From positions 5,890,001 through 5,954,000 of the forward strand of contig OY969623.1 in the NCBI GenBank assembly GCA_963701675.1: a DNA stretch of 64,000 bases. Direction: 5' to 3'. The position numbers and the translations under genes were made by a program. The number at the start of each line of letters is the position of its first letter. Within the stretch, counting starts at the first letter, position 1. Below the pieces are notes generated by a model that worked only from the letters and a program-made list of their open reading frames with translations, was not told the origin of the DNA and did no database searches. The stretch is from G963701675 sp963701675. Lineage in GTDB: Bacteria; Planctomycetota; Planctomycetia; Gemmatales; Gemmataceae. This document shows, piece by piece, positions 38,183 through 47,651 of this stretch.

Positions 38183-39895
38183 ATGATGCGTGTCGGCGGT
38201 TACGTCTTCAAGCGTGCGGAAACCGAAGAGGAGTTTGGGCAGATACACTGCCTCAACTACCGCACGTTCGTCACCGAAATCCCACAACACACCGATCCCG
38301 GTTGCGACCGACTGGTCGATAAATTCCACGATAAGAGCATCTATTTTGTGGCCAAGGAGGAAGGCCGGGTCATCGCCATGCTAAGCAGCCACGACCAGCC
38401 GCCTTTTTCCGTGGCGGACCGGCTGCCCGATCCGTCCGTGCTGCGTCGTGCCGGGACTCGGCCGCTCGAAGTCCGATTGTTGGCGGTGGAGCCGGCCAAG
38501 CGGAACAGCACCATCTTCTTTGGTCTTTTGTGGGTACTCTACGACCACGCCCTCACTCACCACTACACGCACCTATACATCTCCGGGTTCACCGAGCGCG
38601 TACCCCTTTACGAACGGCTGGGGTTCCAGGCGATGGGTCCGGGCGTAAAATGCGGCGCGGCGACGTTCGTTCCAATGGTTTTGAACGTTGGCAATCTGCC
38701 GGAAAAAATAAATCGCATCAAGCGCTTGTGGGAAACCCACGTGGACCTCGAATCAAGTAACAGCACGAATGGCTGCATGAATGAAGTGTGCTTGCTGCCG
38801 GGTCCGGTCGCGGTGGGGCCCAACGTCCAACATGCCTTTCATCAGCCGATGATTTACCACCGTGGGCCGGAGTTTCTAACGCTCTTTCGCCGGGTCCGGC
38901 GCACGCTGGGTGATCTGGTGGGCGGAAAGGAAGTGGCGCTCTTTAACGGCAGCGGCACCTTGGCGAATGAAGTCATCGCCGCCACCATCGCCGCCAGCCC
39001 CGGTTCCGGGCGCGGCGTGCTCCTCATCAATGGCGAATTCGGAGAGCGTCTGGCTCGGCAAACCGCGCGGTTTGGATTGGAGCCGCGCATCCTTCGTTGG
39101 CCTTGGGGGCGACCTTGGGACATCGATGAAGTTGCCGGCGCATTGGCCAAGGAACCAGCGGATAGCTGGGTGTGGGGTGTCCATCAGGAATCGAGCACCG
39201 GTGTTGTCAACGATTTGCCCGCGCTCACGCAAGTCAGTCGCGCTCACGGCATACGCGTCTGCGTCGACTGTGTCAGCAGCCTCGGCGCCGTTCCCCTCGA
39301 TCTCCGAGACATTTACCTTGCGTCCGGGGCGTCCGGCAAATCGTTGGGATCCTACGCGGGCCTTGCGATCGTGTTTGCAAGTTCCAAATCGCTCACGGCA
39401 GTCGACATGGGCCGCGTGCCCAGTTATTTCGACGTTTCCGCCGCATTGGCAAGCGACGGCCCGAGGTATACGTTTCCGTCGTCCACCGTGCATTCGCTGG
39501 ATGCGGCGCTATCGGAGTATGCTTCTGCCGAAAAAGCGATTGCTCGGTACACGCAATATGCGGCGCTCGGCAAGTTCGTCCGCTCCGAGTTGCGCAGGCT
39601 TGGCCTGGCGCCGATTGCCGCCGATGAATGGGCGTCGCCTGTCATCACCACTTTCGCTCCACCCGAAGGCGAGACGTCGCAGTCATTGGTGGCTCAGTGC
39701 ATGGCGTGGGGCTACGCGATCGGTGGGCACAGCCAGTATTTGCTGGAGCGCCGGCTCGTGCAGGTCGCAACGATGGGCGCCGTGACCCGGGAAGATTGCT
39801 CGGGTTTGTTCAAGCGTCTGGGCCGCTGGTTGAAGATGCGCCGCCGCGAAACCACATCCACTTCCGCGCGGGCCACCGCTAGCGCAGCGGTTTGA
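38183..39895 (+). CDS. Fusion of a GNAT/N-acyltransferase-like domain and a class V aminotransferase
   Basis: This uninterrupted 570-aa protein has two parts. Residues 5-170 form a GNAT/LuxI-like fold (YRTFVTEIPQH, KFHDKSIYFVAKEEGRVIAML, VRLLAVEPAKR, YERLGFQAMG) resembling FeeM N-acyl amino acid synthases and autoinducer synthases. Residues 200-560 are a class V PLP enzyme of the alanine-glyoxylate type: LLPGPVAV, FNGSGTLANE, HQESSTGVVND, VDCVSSLGAVPLD (D362) and SGASGKSLGSYAGL with the likely PLP lysine K386. A fusion suggests the aminotransferase supplies or consumes an amino compound that the acyltransferase modifies. Substrates are unknown. It has its own upstream region; the next gene starts 92 bases later. 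Confidence 0.8.
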   Translation: MMRVGGYVFKRAETEEEFGQIHCLNYRTFVTEIPQHTDPGCDRLVDKFHDKSIYFVAKEEGRVIAMLSSHDQPPFSVADRLPDPSVLRRAGTRPLEVRLLAVEPAKRNSTIFFGLLWVLYDHALTHHYTHLYISGFTERVPLYERLGFQAMGPGVKCGAATFVPMVLNVGNLPEKINRIKRLWETHVDLESSNSTNGCMNEVCLLPGPVAVGPNVQHAFHQPMIYHRGPEFLTLFRRVRRTLGDLVGGKEVALFNGSGTLANEVIAATIAASPGSGRGVLLINGEFGERLARQTARFGLEPRILRWPWGRPWDIDEVAGALAKEPADSWVWGVHQESSTGVVNDLPALTQVSRAHGIRVCVDCVSSLGAVPLDLRDIYLASGASGKSLGSYAGLAIVFASSKSLTAVDMGRVPSYFDVSAALASDGPRYTFPSSTVHSLDAALSEYASAEKAIARYTQYAALGKFVRSELRRLGLAPIAADEWASPVITTFAPPEGETSQSLVAQCMAWGYAIGGHSQYLLERRLVQVATMGAVTREDCSGLFKRLGRWLKMRRRETTSTSARATASAAV

Positions 39896-39987
39896 CCTCT
39901 ACATCTATCCCTTCCACTCTTTGCATAAATCACGCGATTCATATGGATACTTTGATCCGTCTCATCGTGGGCTAAAGGTCTTCGATC

Positions 39988-42900
39988 ATGCGCACACCGT
40001 TTTTAGTCATTGCCGCGTCGCTGCTTTTCGCGTTCCCGTCACGAGGCGACGATGAACCCGAGCCGAAAGGCGGCCCGCCCGAGTTTAAGCACTTGAAGTA
40101 TCGCCTCGTCGGCCCGGCGGCGGGTGGACGTGTCTCGCGCGCTTGCGGCGTGCCCGGTGATCCACTGACCTACTACGCGGCAACGGCATCAGGCGGCGTG
40201 TGGAAATCGTCTGACGGCGGCGTCAACTGGAAGCCGATCTTCGACGATCAATCCACATCCTCCATCGGCTCCATCGCCGTGGCGCCTTCCGATCCCAACG
40301 TGATCTACGTCGGTAGCGGGGAAGCGAACATTCGCGGCAACGTCGCGGCAGGCAACGGCATCTACAAGTCCACCGATGCCGGCAAAACCTGGTCGCACGT
40401 GTGGAAACGCGATGGCCAGATCGGCACGATGATCGTGCATCCGACGAACCCCGACATTGCTTTCGCCGCGGTGCTCGGCAATGCCTTCGGGCCGAATCCA
40501 GAACGCGCAAAGGATTTGGAAGAGTCAAAGGGTGAATTGCAAAAGGACCTGCTCGGTCGGAGTGAAAGAGAGCGTGGCGTTTACCGTACTACCGACGGCG
40601 GCAAGACATGGACGCAGGTATTGTTCAAGGATACCGACACCGGCGCATCCGATGTCTGTTTCGACCCGTCAAACCCGCGCATCCTGTTCGCGGGCCTTTG
40701 GCAGGCACGGCGAAAGCCGTGGGAAATGACCAGCGGCGGACCGGGAAGCGGACTCTACGTGTCGCGGGACGGTGGCGACTCGTGGAAGCAACTTGGCGGC
40801 TACGGCATCGACAAGGAAAAACTGAAAGGGCTTCCGGAAGGGATCTACGGCAAGGTCGGTGTTGCCGTCGCGCCATCGGACGGCCGACGCGTCTACGCAA
40901 TAATCGAAGCCGACAAAGGCGGCCTCTACGCCTCGTCCAACGGCGGCGAAACGTGGGATCGCGTCAACGGTGGCCGTTACTTGACTCAGCGCGCCTGGTA
41001 CTATTCCACGCTCACCATCGATCCGACGAATGCCGACATCGTCTGGGTGCCACAAGTCCCTCTCCTCAAGAGCATCGACGGCGGCAAGACATTCAAGCGC
41101 ATCAAAGGGCCGCATCACGGCGACCACCACGATATCTGGATCGACCCGAAAAACCCCAAACGCATCATCGACAGCAACGACGGCGGTGTGGACATCAGCA
41201 CGAACGGCGGCGAATCGTGGTACGCTCCGCCGCTGCCGATCAGCCAGTTCTACCACGTCTCGGCCGACAATCGCGTGCCCTACCACGTCATGGGCAACAT
41301 GCAAGACCTCGGCACGGCGGCCGGGCCGAGCAACAGCCTCGCCGCGAGCGGTATCATGCTCGGCGACTGGTACACGGTCGGCGGCGGCGAAACCGGCTTC
41401 TCTATCCCCGATCCATCCGACCCCAACATCGTGTACGCCGGTGAGTATGGCGGCTATATCTCGCGATTTGATTTCCGCACCCGGCAAGCCCGCAATGTCA
41501 GCATCTATCCGACGAATCCGTCCGGACACGGCGCAGAAGCCTTGAAGTATCGATTCCAATGGACCGCGCCGATCATGATCTCGCCGCACGATCCCAAAGT
41601 GGTTTATCACGCGGCAAATGTCCTTTTCCGTTCCACCGATGGCGGCATGAGCTGGACACCGATCAGCGGCGACCTAACGCGCAACGACAAATCGAAACAG
41701 CAATGGTCGGGAGGCCCCATTACGGGCGACAACACTACGGCAGAGTTTTACTGCACGATCTTCGCCATCGCCGAGTCGCCGAAACAGAAGGGCGTGCTAT
41801 GGGCCGGCAGCGATGACGGGTTGGTCCACGTCAGCCAAGACGGCGGGAAGACGTGGACGAATGTAACTGAGAACCTGCGTGTTTGGGATGACAAGCCGAT
41901 GCTGGAATGGGGCACGGTCAGCTGTATCGAGCCCTCGCCCTTTGACGCCGGTACCGCTTACGTGGTGATCGACCGCCACCGGTTAGCTGACACCCACCCG
42001 TATCTTTGGGTAACGCGTGACTTCGGGAAAACCTGGACGTGGCTCACCACCAGCCCCGACACCATTTTCGCTGGTAGCGGTAAGCCTGCTGAGTATCGGC
42101 CTATTAATCCTTTCTCCTATTTACACGTCGTGCGGGCGGACCCGAAACGGAAAGGGCTGTTATATCTCGGCACCGAGCACGGGGTTACCCTTTGTTGGGA
42201 AGACCGCTATTCGGGGCACAGGTTTAGGGAACTAAAGCTGAACCTCCCAACGGTCGCCGTGCACGATCTGGTTGTCAAGGATAACGATCTTATAGTCGGC
42301 ACTAATGGACGATCAATCTGGATTCTCGACGATCTGACACCGATCCGCGAGTTCGAACCAGAGATCGCCGAAAAGGCCGTGCATCTGTTCCCGGTCCAAC
42401 CGGCGGTCCGCTGGCGTTATCATTCGACTGTCGATCGCCCGTTGGCCCGACAGGCGGGCGTTAACCCGCCAGCCGGTGCGCTGATTCATTACTTCCTCAA
42501 GGACATGCCGAAAGACCCAATCCGACTAGAAGTGTTCGACGACAAGGGCGCACTAGTGCGGACCGTCAGCAGCAAACCCGAGGAACCGGAATCGCCGCCC
42601 GGCGATCCGGACGGTCGGGAGGATGATCCGAAGAAGCGCGCACTGCCGACACATGTCGGCGTCAACCGCTTCGCCTGGGATCTCGCCCATAACGGCGCGG
42701 TACGGATTCCGAAGGCCAAGTCGGATATGGGCGATGCTCGCATCGGGCCGCTGGTCTTGCCCGGAAACTACACGGTCAAACTGACGATAGACGGCCAAAC
42801 GCTGTCCGCGCCGGTTACGGTCACCCCGGATCCGCGAGTGACCGTGCCGCGCACCGACATGGAATTGCAGGAGAAATTCGCCCTCACTCTTCGCGATGAT

Positions 42901-43344
42901 GTCAGCCGCCTGTCCAAGATCGTGATTCGACTTCGTTCGGTGCGAAGTCAACTCGCGACTCGGAATGAAATCCTCAAGGAGGATGGGCGTTCGGATTCGC
43001 TGACCAAGTCGTCGAGTGAATTGATCACGAAACTCGATGCCCTGGAAGGCAAGCTGCACAATCCCAAGGCCGAGGTCGTGTACGATATTCTCGCCCAGAA
43101 AGGTGGCGCCAAGCTATACTCCAAGCTGATTTTCCTCTACGAGTTGGCTCGCGACAGCGACGGCGCCCCGACGCAGGGTATGCGCGAGGTTTATGAGGAA
43201 CTCAACCGGGAGTTGAACGAATTGGACGCCGAGTGGAAGGCGATCGTCTCCGGCGAACTGGTGAAGCTCAACGACAGCGCGAAGGGCCTGGACATTCCCG
43301 GCGTCATCGTGCCGACGGGGAATGCCGCCGACAAGTCGAAGTGA
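39988..43344 (+). CDS. Large secreted BNR/sortilin-like beta-propeller protein
   Basis: The 1,118-aa protein has a signal peptide (MRTPFLVIAASLLFAFPSRG). About 800 residues of WD40/YVTN/BNR-like repeats follow, carrying many Asp-box motifs (SSDGGVNW, STDAGKTW, TTDGGKTW, SRDGGDSW, SSNGGETW, SQDGGKTW) in the arrangement of VPS10/sortilin-like double propellers. The C-terminal third has an immunoglobulin-like beta segment (VLPGNYTVKLTIDGQTLSAPVTV) and a helical tail. Similar proteins are annotated as glycosyl hydrolases, but no catalytic residues are evident. It is probably periplasmic or at the cell surface. Confidence 0.85.
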   Translation: MRTPFLVIAASLLFAFPSRGDDEPEPKGGPPEFKHLKYRLVGPAAGGRVSRACGVPGDPLTYYAATASGGVWKSSDGGVNWKPIFDDQSTSSIGSIAVAPSDPNVIYVGSGEANIRGNVAAGNGIYKSTDAGKTWSHVWKRDGQIGTMIVHPTNPDIAFAAVLGNAFGPNPERAKDLEESKGELQKDLLGRSERERGVYRTTDGGKTWTQVLFKDTDTGASDVCFDPSNPRILFAGLWQARRKPWEMTSGGPGSGLYVSRDGGDSWKQLGGYGIDKEKLKGLPEGIYGKVGVAVAPSDGRRVYAIIEADKGGLYASSNGGETWDRVNGGRYLTQRAWYYSTLTIDPTNADIVWVPQVPLLKSIDGGKTFKRIKGPHHGDHHDIWIDPKNPKRIIDSNDGGVDISTNGGESWYAPPLPISQFYHVSADNRVPYHVMGNMQDLGTAAGPSNSLAASGIMLGDWYTVGGGETGFSIPDPSDPNIVYAGEYGGYISRFDFRTRQARNVSIYPTNPSGHGAEALKYRFQWTAPIMISPHDPKVVYHAANVLFRSTDGGMSWTPISGDLTRNDKSKQQWSGGPITGDNTTAEFYCTIFAIAESPKQKGVLWAGSDDGLVHVSQDGGKTWTNVTENLRVWDDKPMLEWGTVSCIEPSPFDAGTAYVVIDRHRLADTHPYLWVTRDFGKTWTWLTTSPDTIFAGSGKPAEYRPINPFSYLHVVRADPKRKGLLYLGTEHGVTLCWEDRYSGHRFRELKLNLPTVAVHDLVVKDNDLIVGTNGRSIWILDDLTPIREFEPEIAEKAVHLFPVQPAVRWRYHSTVDRPLARQAGVNPPAGALIHYFLKDMPKDPIRLEVFDDKGALVRTVSSKPEEPESPPGDPDGREDDPKKRALPTHVGVNRFAWDLAHNGAVRIPKAKSDMGDARIGPLVLPGNYTVKLTIDGQTLSAPVTVTPDPRVTVPRTDMELQEKFALTLRDDVSRLSKIVIRLRSVRSQLATRNEILKEDGRSDSLTKSSSELITKLDALEGKLHNPKAEVVYDILAQKGGAKLYSKLIFLYELARDSDGAPTQGMREVYEELNRELNELDAEWKAIVSGELVKLNDSAKGLDIPGVIVPTGNAADKSK

Positions 43345-43386
43345 ACCGAACGGAAGGCTAACAACGTCTGTCTATCGGAACAATAC

Positions 43387-44865
43387 ATGCCGTCTTCGCT
43401 TGTCTCCTGTCCATTCTGTAACGCGCGCACCACTTTGCCCGGTTCCATGACGGCCGGCCAACGGGTCACGTGCGCTCGATGCGGCGAGTCATTTGTTTAC
43501 AGACTGACCGACGAAGATGGCTCGGTATTGGATTCGCAGCAACTAACCGTCACAATTCCTAGTCAGTTATCGCAACGGGCGCCGCGGCGTTGGTCCAACG
43601 GCGTAATTGCCGGCATCATTTTGGGCGGCATGTGCACGTTGGCCCTGTTGGGGTTGCGATTCGCGCTGTCTACCGTTGAGGAACGCCGTGCGGTCGACAA
43701 GGAGAAGCCCGTTGTCGAGACGTTGTCCGTGCCGTGGTTGGCCCGAATCGCCTTGGGGGCATACATCGTATTCTTGGCGATTACGCTAGTGCGGTCTTGG
43801 AACCGCGGTCAACCTACGGCTGTCGCAGAACCGCGCTTGGCCCGCCAATGGCTAACTCCGTTGGTCGGTCTCGCCGTGCTGATCGCCGTGGGCTTGGTTT
43901 TGCTGTCCATCGAGAGTCGACCCGCACGACATGCGCGGCCTGACAATCAAGCGGCACTCGGCCCGGTGCCAGCCGTTGCCCCCGTCGATTTGCCAGCGCT
44001 GGGTTTTCTGCCCCCGGATACCAACATCGTGGCAGGTTTTCACGTCGCGGAGGCATTTCAGAATCCGCTCGGGCGAGAACTCTTCTCCAATTCAACGTTG
44101 AAGCTCGGCGATATTAGCCTCAAGTCCCTGGAAGACTGGACGGGGCTGAAGTTTCCCCAAATGGATCATGTCGTTCTGGGAATCAAGCTCGACGATCATT
44201 TCCCGCCGCGAACTATCTTGGTTGTCCGCACGCGCTGGCCGATCGATGAAAGAGAGGTGCGCCAGAACCTGGACGCCAAGCCCACGCGCGAGCGACAAGG
44301 GCGAATGGTGTATCGGTTCAAGCCGGACCTGGTTGGGGACGCGTACCTTTGGCGCGGCGACGATCGCACGTTGATAGTGGTCTTGAACGCCAAGGACCTC
44401 GATGCGATTCCTTCAAACATTCGTCCGGGTGTCGAACATTTGCCGTCGCCGCTGGCCTCTTGCCTGAAAGAACGAGTACGCTCTGCCACGATTTGGGCTG
44501 TGGGCCACGTGAACGACTGGAACAACACCCCATTGCAATTACTTAGCGTCGCTAAACGGAATGAGGATTGGAACCTCGTGTCAAAACTCCGCACTTTTGG
44601 CGGCTGGATGCAAGTTGCCGAGGCGGTGACATTCAGCGCGATCTTTGAGTGTGCGACCGAGGCATCCGCACAGGCTTTGCTGGAGGTTCTCAAGTCGGCC
44701 GAGTCGACCAATCGGCGGGCTCTCTCCGCCGTGCTGCCGCGCTTCGATCACGATCCGCTCGTTCGCGAGTTGACGAGAACCGCCACCATGACGCTCAACG
44801 GAACGTGGATTGAGGTTCACGCCCGCAGTGAGCCGAGCGACATACGAAAACAACCACAACCATGA
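43387..44865 (+). CDS. Zinc-ribbon membrane protein of unknown function
   Basis: The 492-aa protein starts with a Cys4 zinc ribbon (CPFCNARTTLPG ... CARCGESF). Three membrane helices lie between about residues 72 and 180 (GVIAGIILGGMCTLALLGL, ARIALGAYIVFLAITLVRS, LVGLAVLIAVGLVLLSI). An exported domain of about 300 residues follows (GFLPPDTNIVAGFHV ... VLGIKLDDHFPPRTILVVRT) of a type seen in planctomycetes but without known activity. Its stop overlaps the start of the next gene (ATGA), so the two are coupled. Confidence 0.75.
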   Translation: MPSSLVSCPFCNARTTLPGSMTAGQRVTCARCGESFVYRLTDEDGSVLDSQQLTVTIPSQLSQRAPRRWSNGVIAGIILGGMCTLALLGLRFALSTVEERRAVDKEKPVVETLSVPWLARIALGAYIVFLAITLVRSWNRGQPTAVAEPRLARQWLTPLVGLAVLIAVGLVLLSIESRPARHARPDNQAALGPVPAVAPVDLPALGFLPPDTNIVAGFHVAEAFQNPLGRELFSNSTLKLGDISLKSLEDWTGLKFPQMDHVVLGIKLDDHFPPRTILVVRTRWPIDEREVRQNLDAKPTRERQGRMVYRFKPDLVGDAYLWRGDDRTLIVVLNAKDLDAIPSNIRPGVEHLPSPLASCLKERVRSATIWAVGHVNDWNNTPLQLLSVAKRNEDWNLVSKLRTFGGWMQVAEAVTFSAIFECATEASAQALLEVLKSAESTNRRALSAVLPRFDHDPLVRELTRTATMTLNGTWIEVHARSEPSDIRKQPQP

Positions 44866-45317
44866 GGTTGAAAATAATCTCCGGCGGGCAAACCGGCGTC
44901 GATCGTGCCGCGCTGGACGTTGCCCTGGAACTTGGCCTGGAATGCGGCGGCTGGTGCCCCAAAGGTCGACTTGCGGAGGATGGCGTTATTCCCGAACGTT
45001 ACCCGCTGATGGAAACGACAACGGTGGCTTATCCTCAGCGAACGCGGCAAAACGTCCGCGATTCGGATGGGACACTCGTGATAACCCGAGGCGAACCAAC
45101 CGGCGGGACCGCTCTCACGATCGAGATGGCGGAAGAACTGGGGAAGCCGTGCCTGGTTTTGGATTTGGCAAGCCGGCTGCGTACCGGCGCTGCCCGCAAG
45201 TGGATAGAAGCATCAAAGATTCGCGTTCTTAATGTCGCCGGGCCGCGCGAATTGGAAGAGGCTGCCATATATGATGACGCCGCGGCTTTCCTCCGAAAAC
45301 TGTTGACCGAACATTAA
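44862..45317 (+). CDS. SLOG-superfamily protein (putative molybdenum carrier type)
   Basis: The 151-aa protein starts MRLKIISGGQTGVDRAALD, the GGQTGVDR motif of the putative molybdenum-carrier/SLOG group with a Rossmann-like fold. GGWCPKGRLAEDGVIP, GTLVITRGEPTGGTALT and LNVAGPRE follow. SLOG domains bind nucleotides or their derivatives. Its reading frame overlaps the upstream membrane protein by 4 bases, implying coupled translation. Confidence 0.88.
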   Translation: MRLKIISGGQTGVDRAALDVALELGLECGGWCPKGRLAEDGVIPERYPLMETTTVAYPQRTRQNVRDSDGTLVITRGEPTGGTALTIEMAEELGKPCLVLDLASRLRTGAARKWIEASKIRVLNVAGPRELEEAAIYDDAAAFLRKLLTEH

Positions 45318-45328
45318 GAGGTTGAGAA

Positions 45329-46189
45329 ATGTTGGCGGGGAACCGGCGAGACTTTCTTCAGACTGCCGCGGCGACGGCCCTTGCCTCCGGCGTTCATCCG
45401 GAAACCGCGTCCAATTCTCCCAAGTTTCGCCTTGGCATCGTCACCTACAACATCGCCGCCGGCTGGGACATTCCCACCATCCTCAAAGTTTGCAAGGCGG
45501 TCGGTCTTCCGGCCGTAGAACTTCGTACCACGCATCGACACGGTGTCGAGCCGAGTCTCAATAAGGAACAACGGAAGGCGGTGCGCAAGACATTCAACGA
45601 TGCCGGCATCGAGATATGGGGCTGCGGCACCGTGTGCGAATTTCATGCGCTCGATCAATCTGTGGTGAAGCAGAACATCGAAACCTGCAAGGCGTTCGTC
45701 GGCCTGGTTAGTGACATCGGCGGCCGAGGTGTAAAAGTTCGTCCGAATGGCCTGCATAAAGATGTGCAGGCAGAGAAGACACTCGAACAAATTGGCAAGG
45801 CGCTCATTCCCTGCGGTCAAGCAGCCGCCGATGCCGGTGTGGAGATTTGGCTGGAAGTTCATGGCGGCGGCACGTCGCACCCGCCGCATTGCAAAACGAT
45901 CATGCAACACTGCGATCATCCGAAGGTCGGGATCACATGGAATTCCAACGGCACGGACGCAAAGGACGGCTCGGTGACGGAGTACTTCCGATTGCTTTGG
46001 CCGTGGATTAAGTCCTGCCACATCAATGAACTTCACAGCGGCTACCCATATCGTGAGCTCTTTCGGCTGCTCCGTGAATCCGACTACGATCGAGTGACAC
46101 TCGCCGAGATCCCCGGCACGCCGGACGTCGCATCGGGTGAACGGCTCATGCGCTACTACAAAGCGCTCTGGACGGAGCTTGCCGGTTGA
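45329..46189 (+). CDS. Secreted sugar phosphate isomerase/epimerase-like TIM-barrel protein
   Basis: The 286-aa protein has a Tat-like leader (NRRDFLQTAAATALASG), so it is probably exported folded with its metal. The TIM-barrel body has LGIVTYNIAAGWDIPTILKV, AVELRTTHRHGVE, EIWLEVHGGG, KVGITWNSNG and SCHINELHSG, matching the xylose-isomerase-like superfamily with acidic and His metal ligands. Its substrate is unknown. It begins 11 bases after the SLOG gene and belongs to the same transcript. Confidence 0.88.
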   Translation: MLAGNRRDFLQTAAATALASGVHPETASNSPKFRLGIVTYNIAAGWDIPTILKVCKAVGLPAVELRTTHRHGVEPSLNKEQRKAVRKTFNDAGIEIWGCGTVCEFHALDQSVVKQNIETCKAFVGLVSDIGGRGVKVRPNGLHKDVQAEKTLEQIGKALIPCGQAAADAGVEIWLEVHGGGTSHPPHCKTIMQHCDHPKVGITWNSNGTDAKDGSVTEYFRLLWPWIKSCHINELHSGYPYRELFRLLRESDYDRVTLAEIPGTPDVASGERLMRYYKALWTELAG

Positions 46190-46459
46190 ATCGTGAACAA
46201 CCACGGAACACAACTTGGCAAGCTGGTGGTTCGACGTCGCCTCTTCCCGTGACCCAAGCCGGGCAGGTTGGATAAAGTTGCCGGCCGGCTTTTGCCGACA
46301 ATCTTCCTGGCGGTGGTCGGTCGGTAGACCAACGGTGCCGTCCGTGCCAGTTGTACCGAGATTCCTATCCCGCCATTCCCAGCCAACACACCAACCACTA
46401 GTGCAGCGCGGTTGACCGAAGTTCGTTGCCGCGTCAGCCTACCTGGAGGTCCACACCCG

Positions 46460-46852
46460 ATGAGTCGTGCGCAAAAGACGCTGGTCCTGGCGATCGTTTC
46501 CATAGTTGGTTTGTGGGGCTGTGCCAAATGCACCGGCAACGCCGCGGCCGAACGAACCAAAATTCTTGAAGACAAAGTCGCCAAGCTCGAAGAAGACTTC
46601 CAAGTGGCCGCCTCGGCCCGCGATCAACTTCGTGATAAGCTCGAACAAGAAATGTCGCAACTTCGGCTGGTGGTGAAAGAACGAGACGACCTTCGCCGAC
46701 AGGTCACCATTCGGATCAGCGAGCGTGACGCGGCCCGCAATCAATATGAACACTTCCGCAAGTCGCTCCGCGACCTTCTCGGCGAAGCGGAGGCGGCGAG
46801 CAACCAATCGGCGTCGCCCGCAATCTCCGTCGCCGACGCCGGGAATTCATAG
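46460..46852 (+). CDS. Coiled-coil lipoprotein
   Basis: The 130-aa protein starts MSRAQKTLVLAIVSIVGLWG and has a lipobox-like LWGC, so it is probably lipid-anchored. Residues 30-110 are a long coiled coil (ILEDKVAKLEEDFQVAASAR, RDDLRRQVTIRISERDAARN), and the tail is Ala/Ser rich. Such small coiled-coil lipoproteins are often cell-envelope spacers. GGAGG precedes the ATG. The 270-base gap before it contains no other gene that I can see. Confidence 0.7.
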   Translation: MSRAQKTLVLAIVSIVGLWGCAKCTGNAAAERTKILEDKVAKLEEDFQVAASARDQLRDKLEQEMSQLRLVVKERDDLRRQVTIRISERDAARNQYEHFRKSLRDLLGEAEAASNQSASPAISVADAGNS

Positions 46853-46867
46853 AGCGCCTAATTCTGA

Positions 46868-46922
46868 GCGAGCCGGAAGCGTGAGCGACGCCGTCCTCCG
46901 GTCGCTGACGCTCCCGGCTCGC
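46868..46922. repeat. Palindromic intergenic repeat (GAGCCGGAAGC type)
   Basis: The left arm GCGAGCCGGAAGCGTGAGCG (plus AC, 46868-46889) pairs with 46901-46922 with two mismatches, around an 11-base loop. The arm shares GAGCCGGAAGCGT with the element at 13375. It lies between convergent genes and could end both transcripts. Confidence 0.75.
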
Positions 46923-46925
46923 CTC

Positions 46926-47651
46926 TCAAACTTCTACGGAGAGTTCGTACGGGAACTTATCGAAGGTGTATTCCGCTCGCTTCGGGCCGCGGACGCCGAC
47001 TGTAGTCGGAAAGACATCGACGGCTTTTCGCTCCTTCGCATCGAAACTGATCACCCGGCCGCGACGCATGACGAGTAGCAAGCCGTGCTCGTCGCCCATG
47101 GCCATGAATTCGTCGCCGCCATTGCGGTACTGTTCAATCCCGACGAGTTCCTTGAGCTTCGCGGCCATTGCCCTGACGTCATCGACTACCCAACCGATCT
47201 CGCTCGCATACAGGATATCTTTGGTGTCGAAAGCGCCCTCCGCTGCATTCTTCAGATCATGTCTTGCGATGTATTCGACCACGTTGCCGCCGGGGTCGAA
47301 GAAGAAAACGGAGTGAGCATTCCAGTGGCTGTAATTGACGACGTCGTCAGGAAACGTGGGATCGCGCAGTCGCGGCGGAATGGGAATTAGCGGACTTCGT
47401 TTCCGTTGCCACTCCCACGCCGAGACGATCTTGTTCTCGGGGATGTTGAATGCGAAATGGTAGAACGGCTTTCCGAGTTCCGCTCCCGCTTTCACAAACG
47501 TGAGCCGCGTGCTACCCGCATGAATCGTCAACCGGTCCGGTTTTTCATCGGAAACAGGCAAGCCTAGTTTCTGATGATAGAACTCCTTCATGTTCGCCAA
47601 CGGTGCGGCGGTCAGTAGTTCGAGGCTGAGGATTCGTGGGTTGTTGGTCAT
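46926..47651 (-). CDS. VOC (glyoxalase/dioxygenase) superfamily protein, two modules
   Basis: About 241 aa. The first module is clear (LLTAAPLANMKEFYHQKLGLPV, LTFVKAG, FYHFAFNIPENK, VFFFDPGGNVVEYIARH). The second is shorter (ASEIGWVVDDVRAMAAKLKE, MAMGDEHGLLLVMRRGR). VOC proteins are metal-dependent lyases, dioxygenases or resistance factors; the substrate cannot be inferred. ATG 47651 is used; an upstream TTG at 47735 would add a hydrophobic leader but is less convincing. Confidence 0.82.
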   Translation of the reverse strand: MTNNPRILSLELLTAAPLANMKEFYHQKLGLPVSDEKPDRLTIHAGSTRLTFVKAGAELGKPFYHFAFNIPENKIVSAWEWQRKRSPLIPIPPRLRDPTFPDDVVNYSHWNAHSVFFFDPGGNVVEYIARHDLKNAAEGAFDTKDILYASEIGWVVDDVRAMAAKLKELVGIEQYRNGGDEFMAMGDEHGLLLVMRRGRVISFDAKERKAVDVFPTTVGVRGPKRAEYTFDKFPYELSVEV

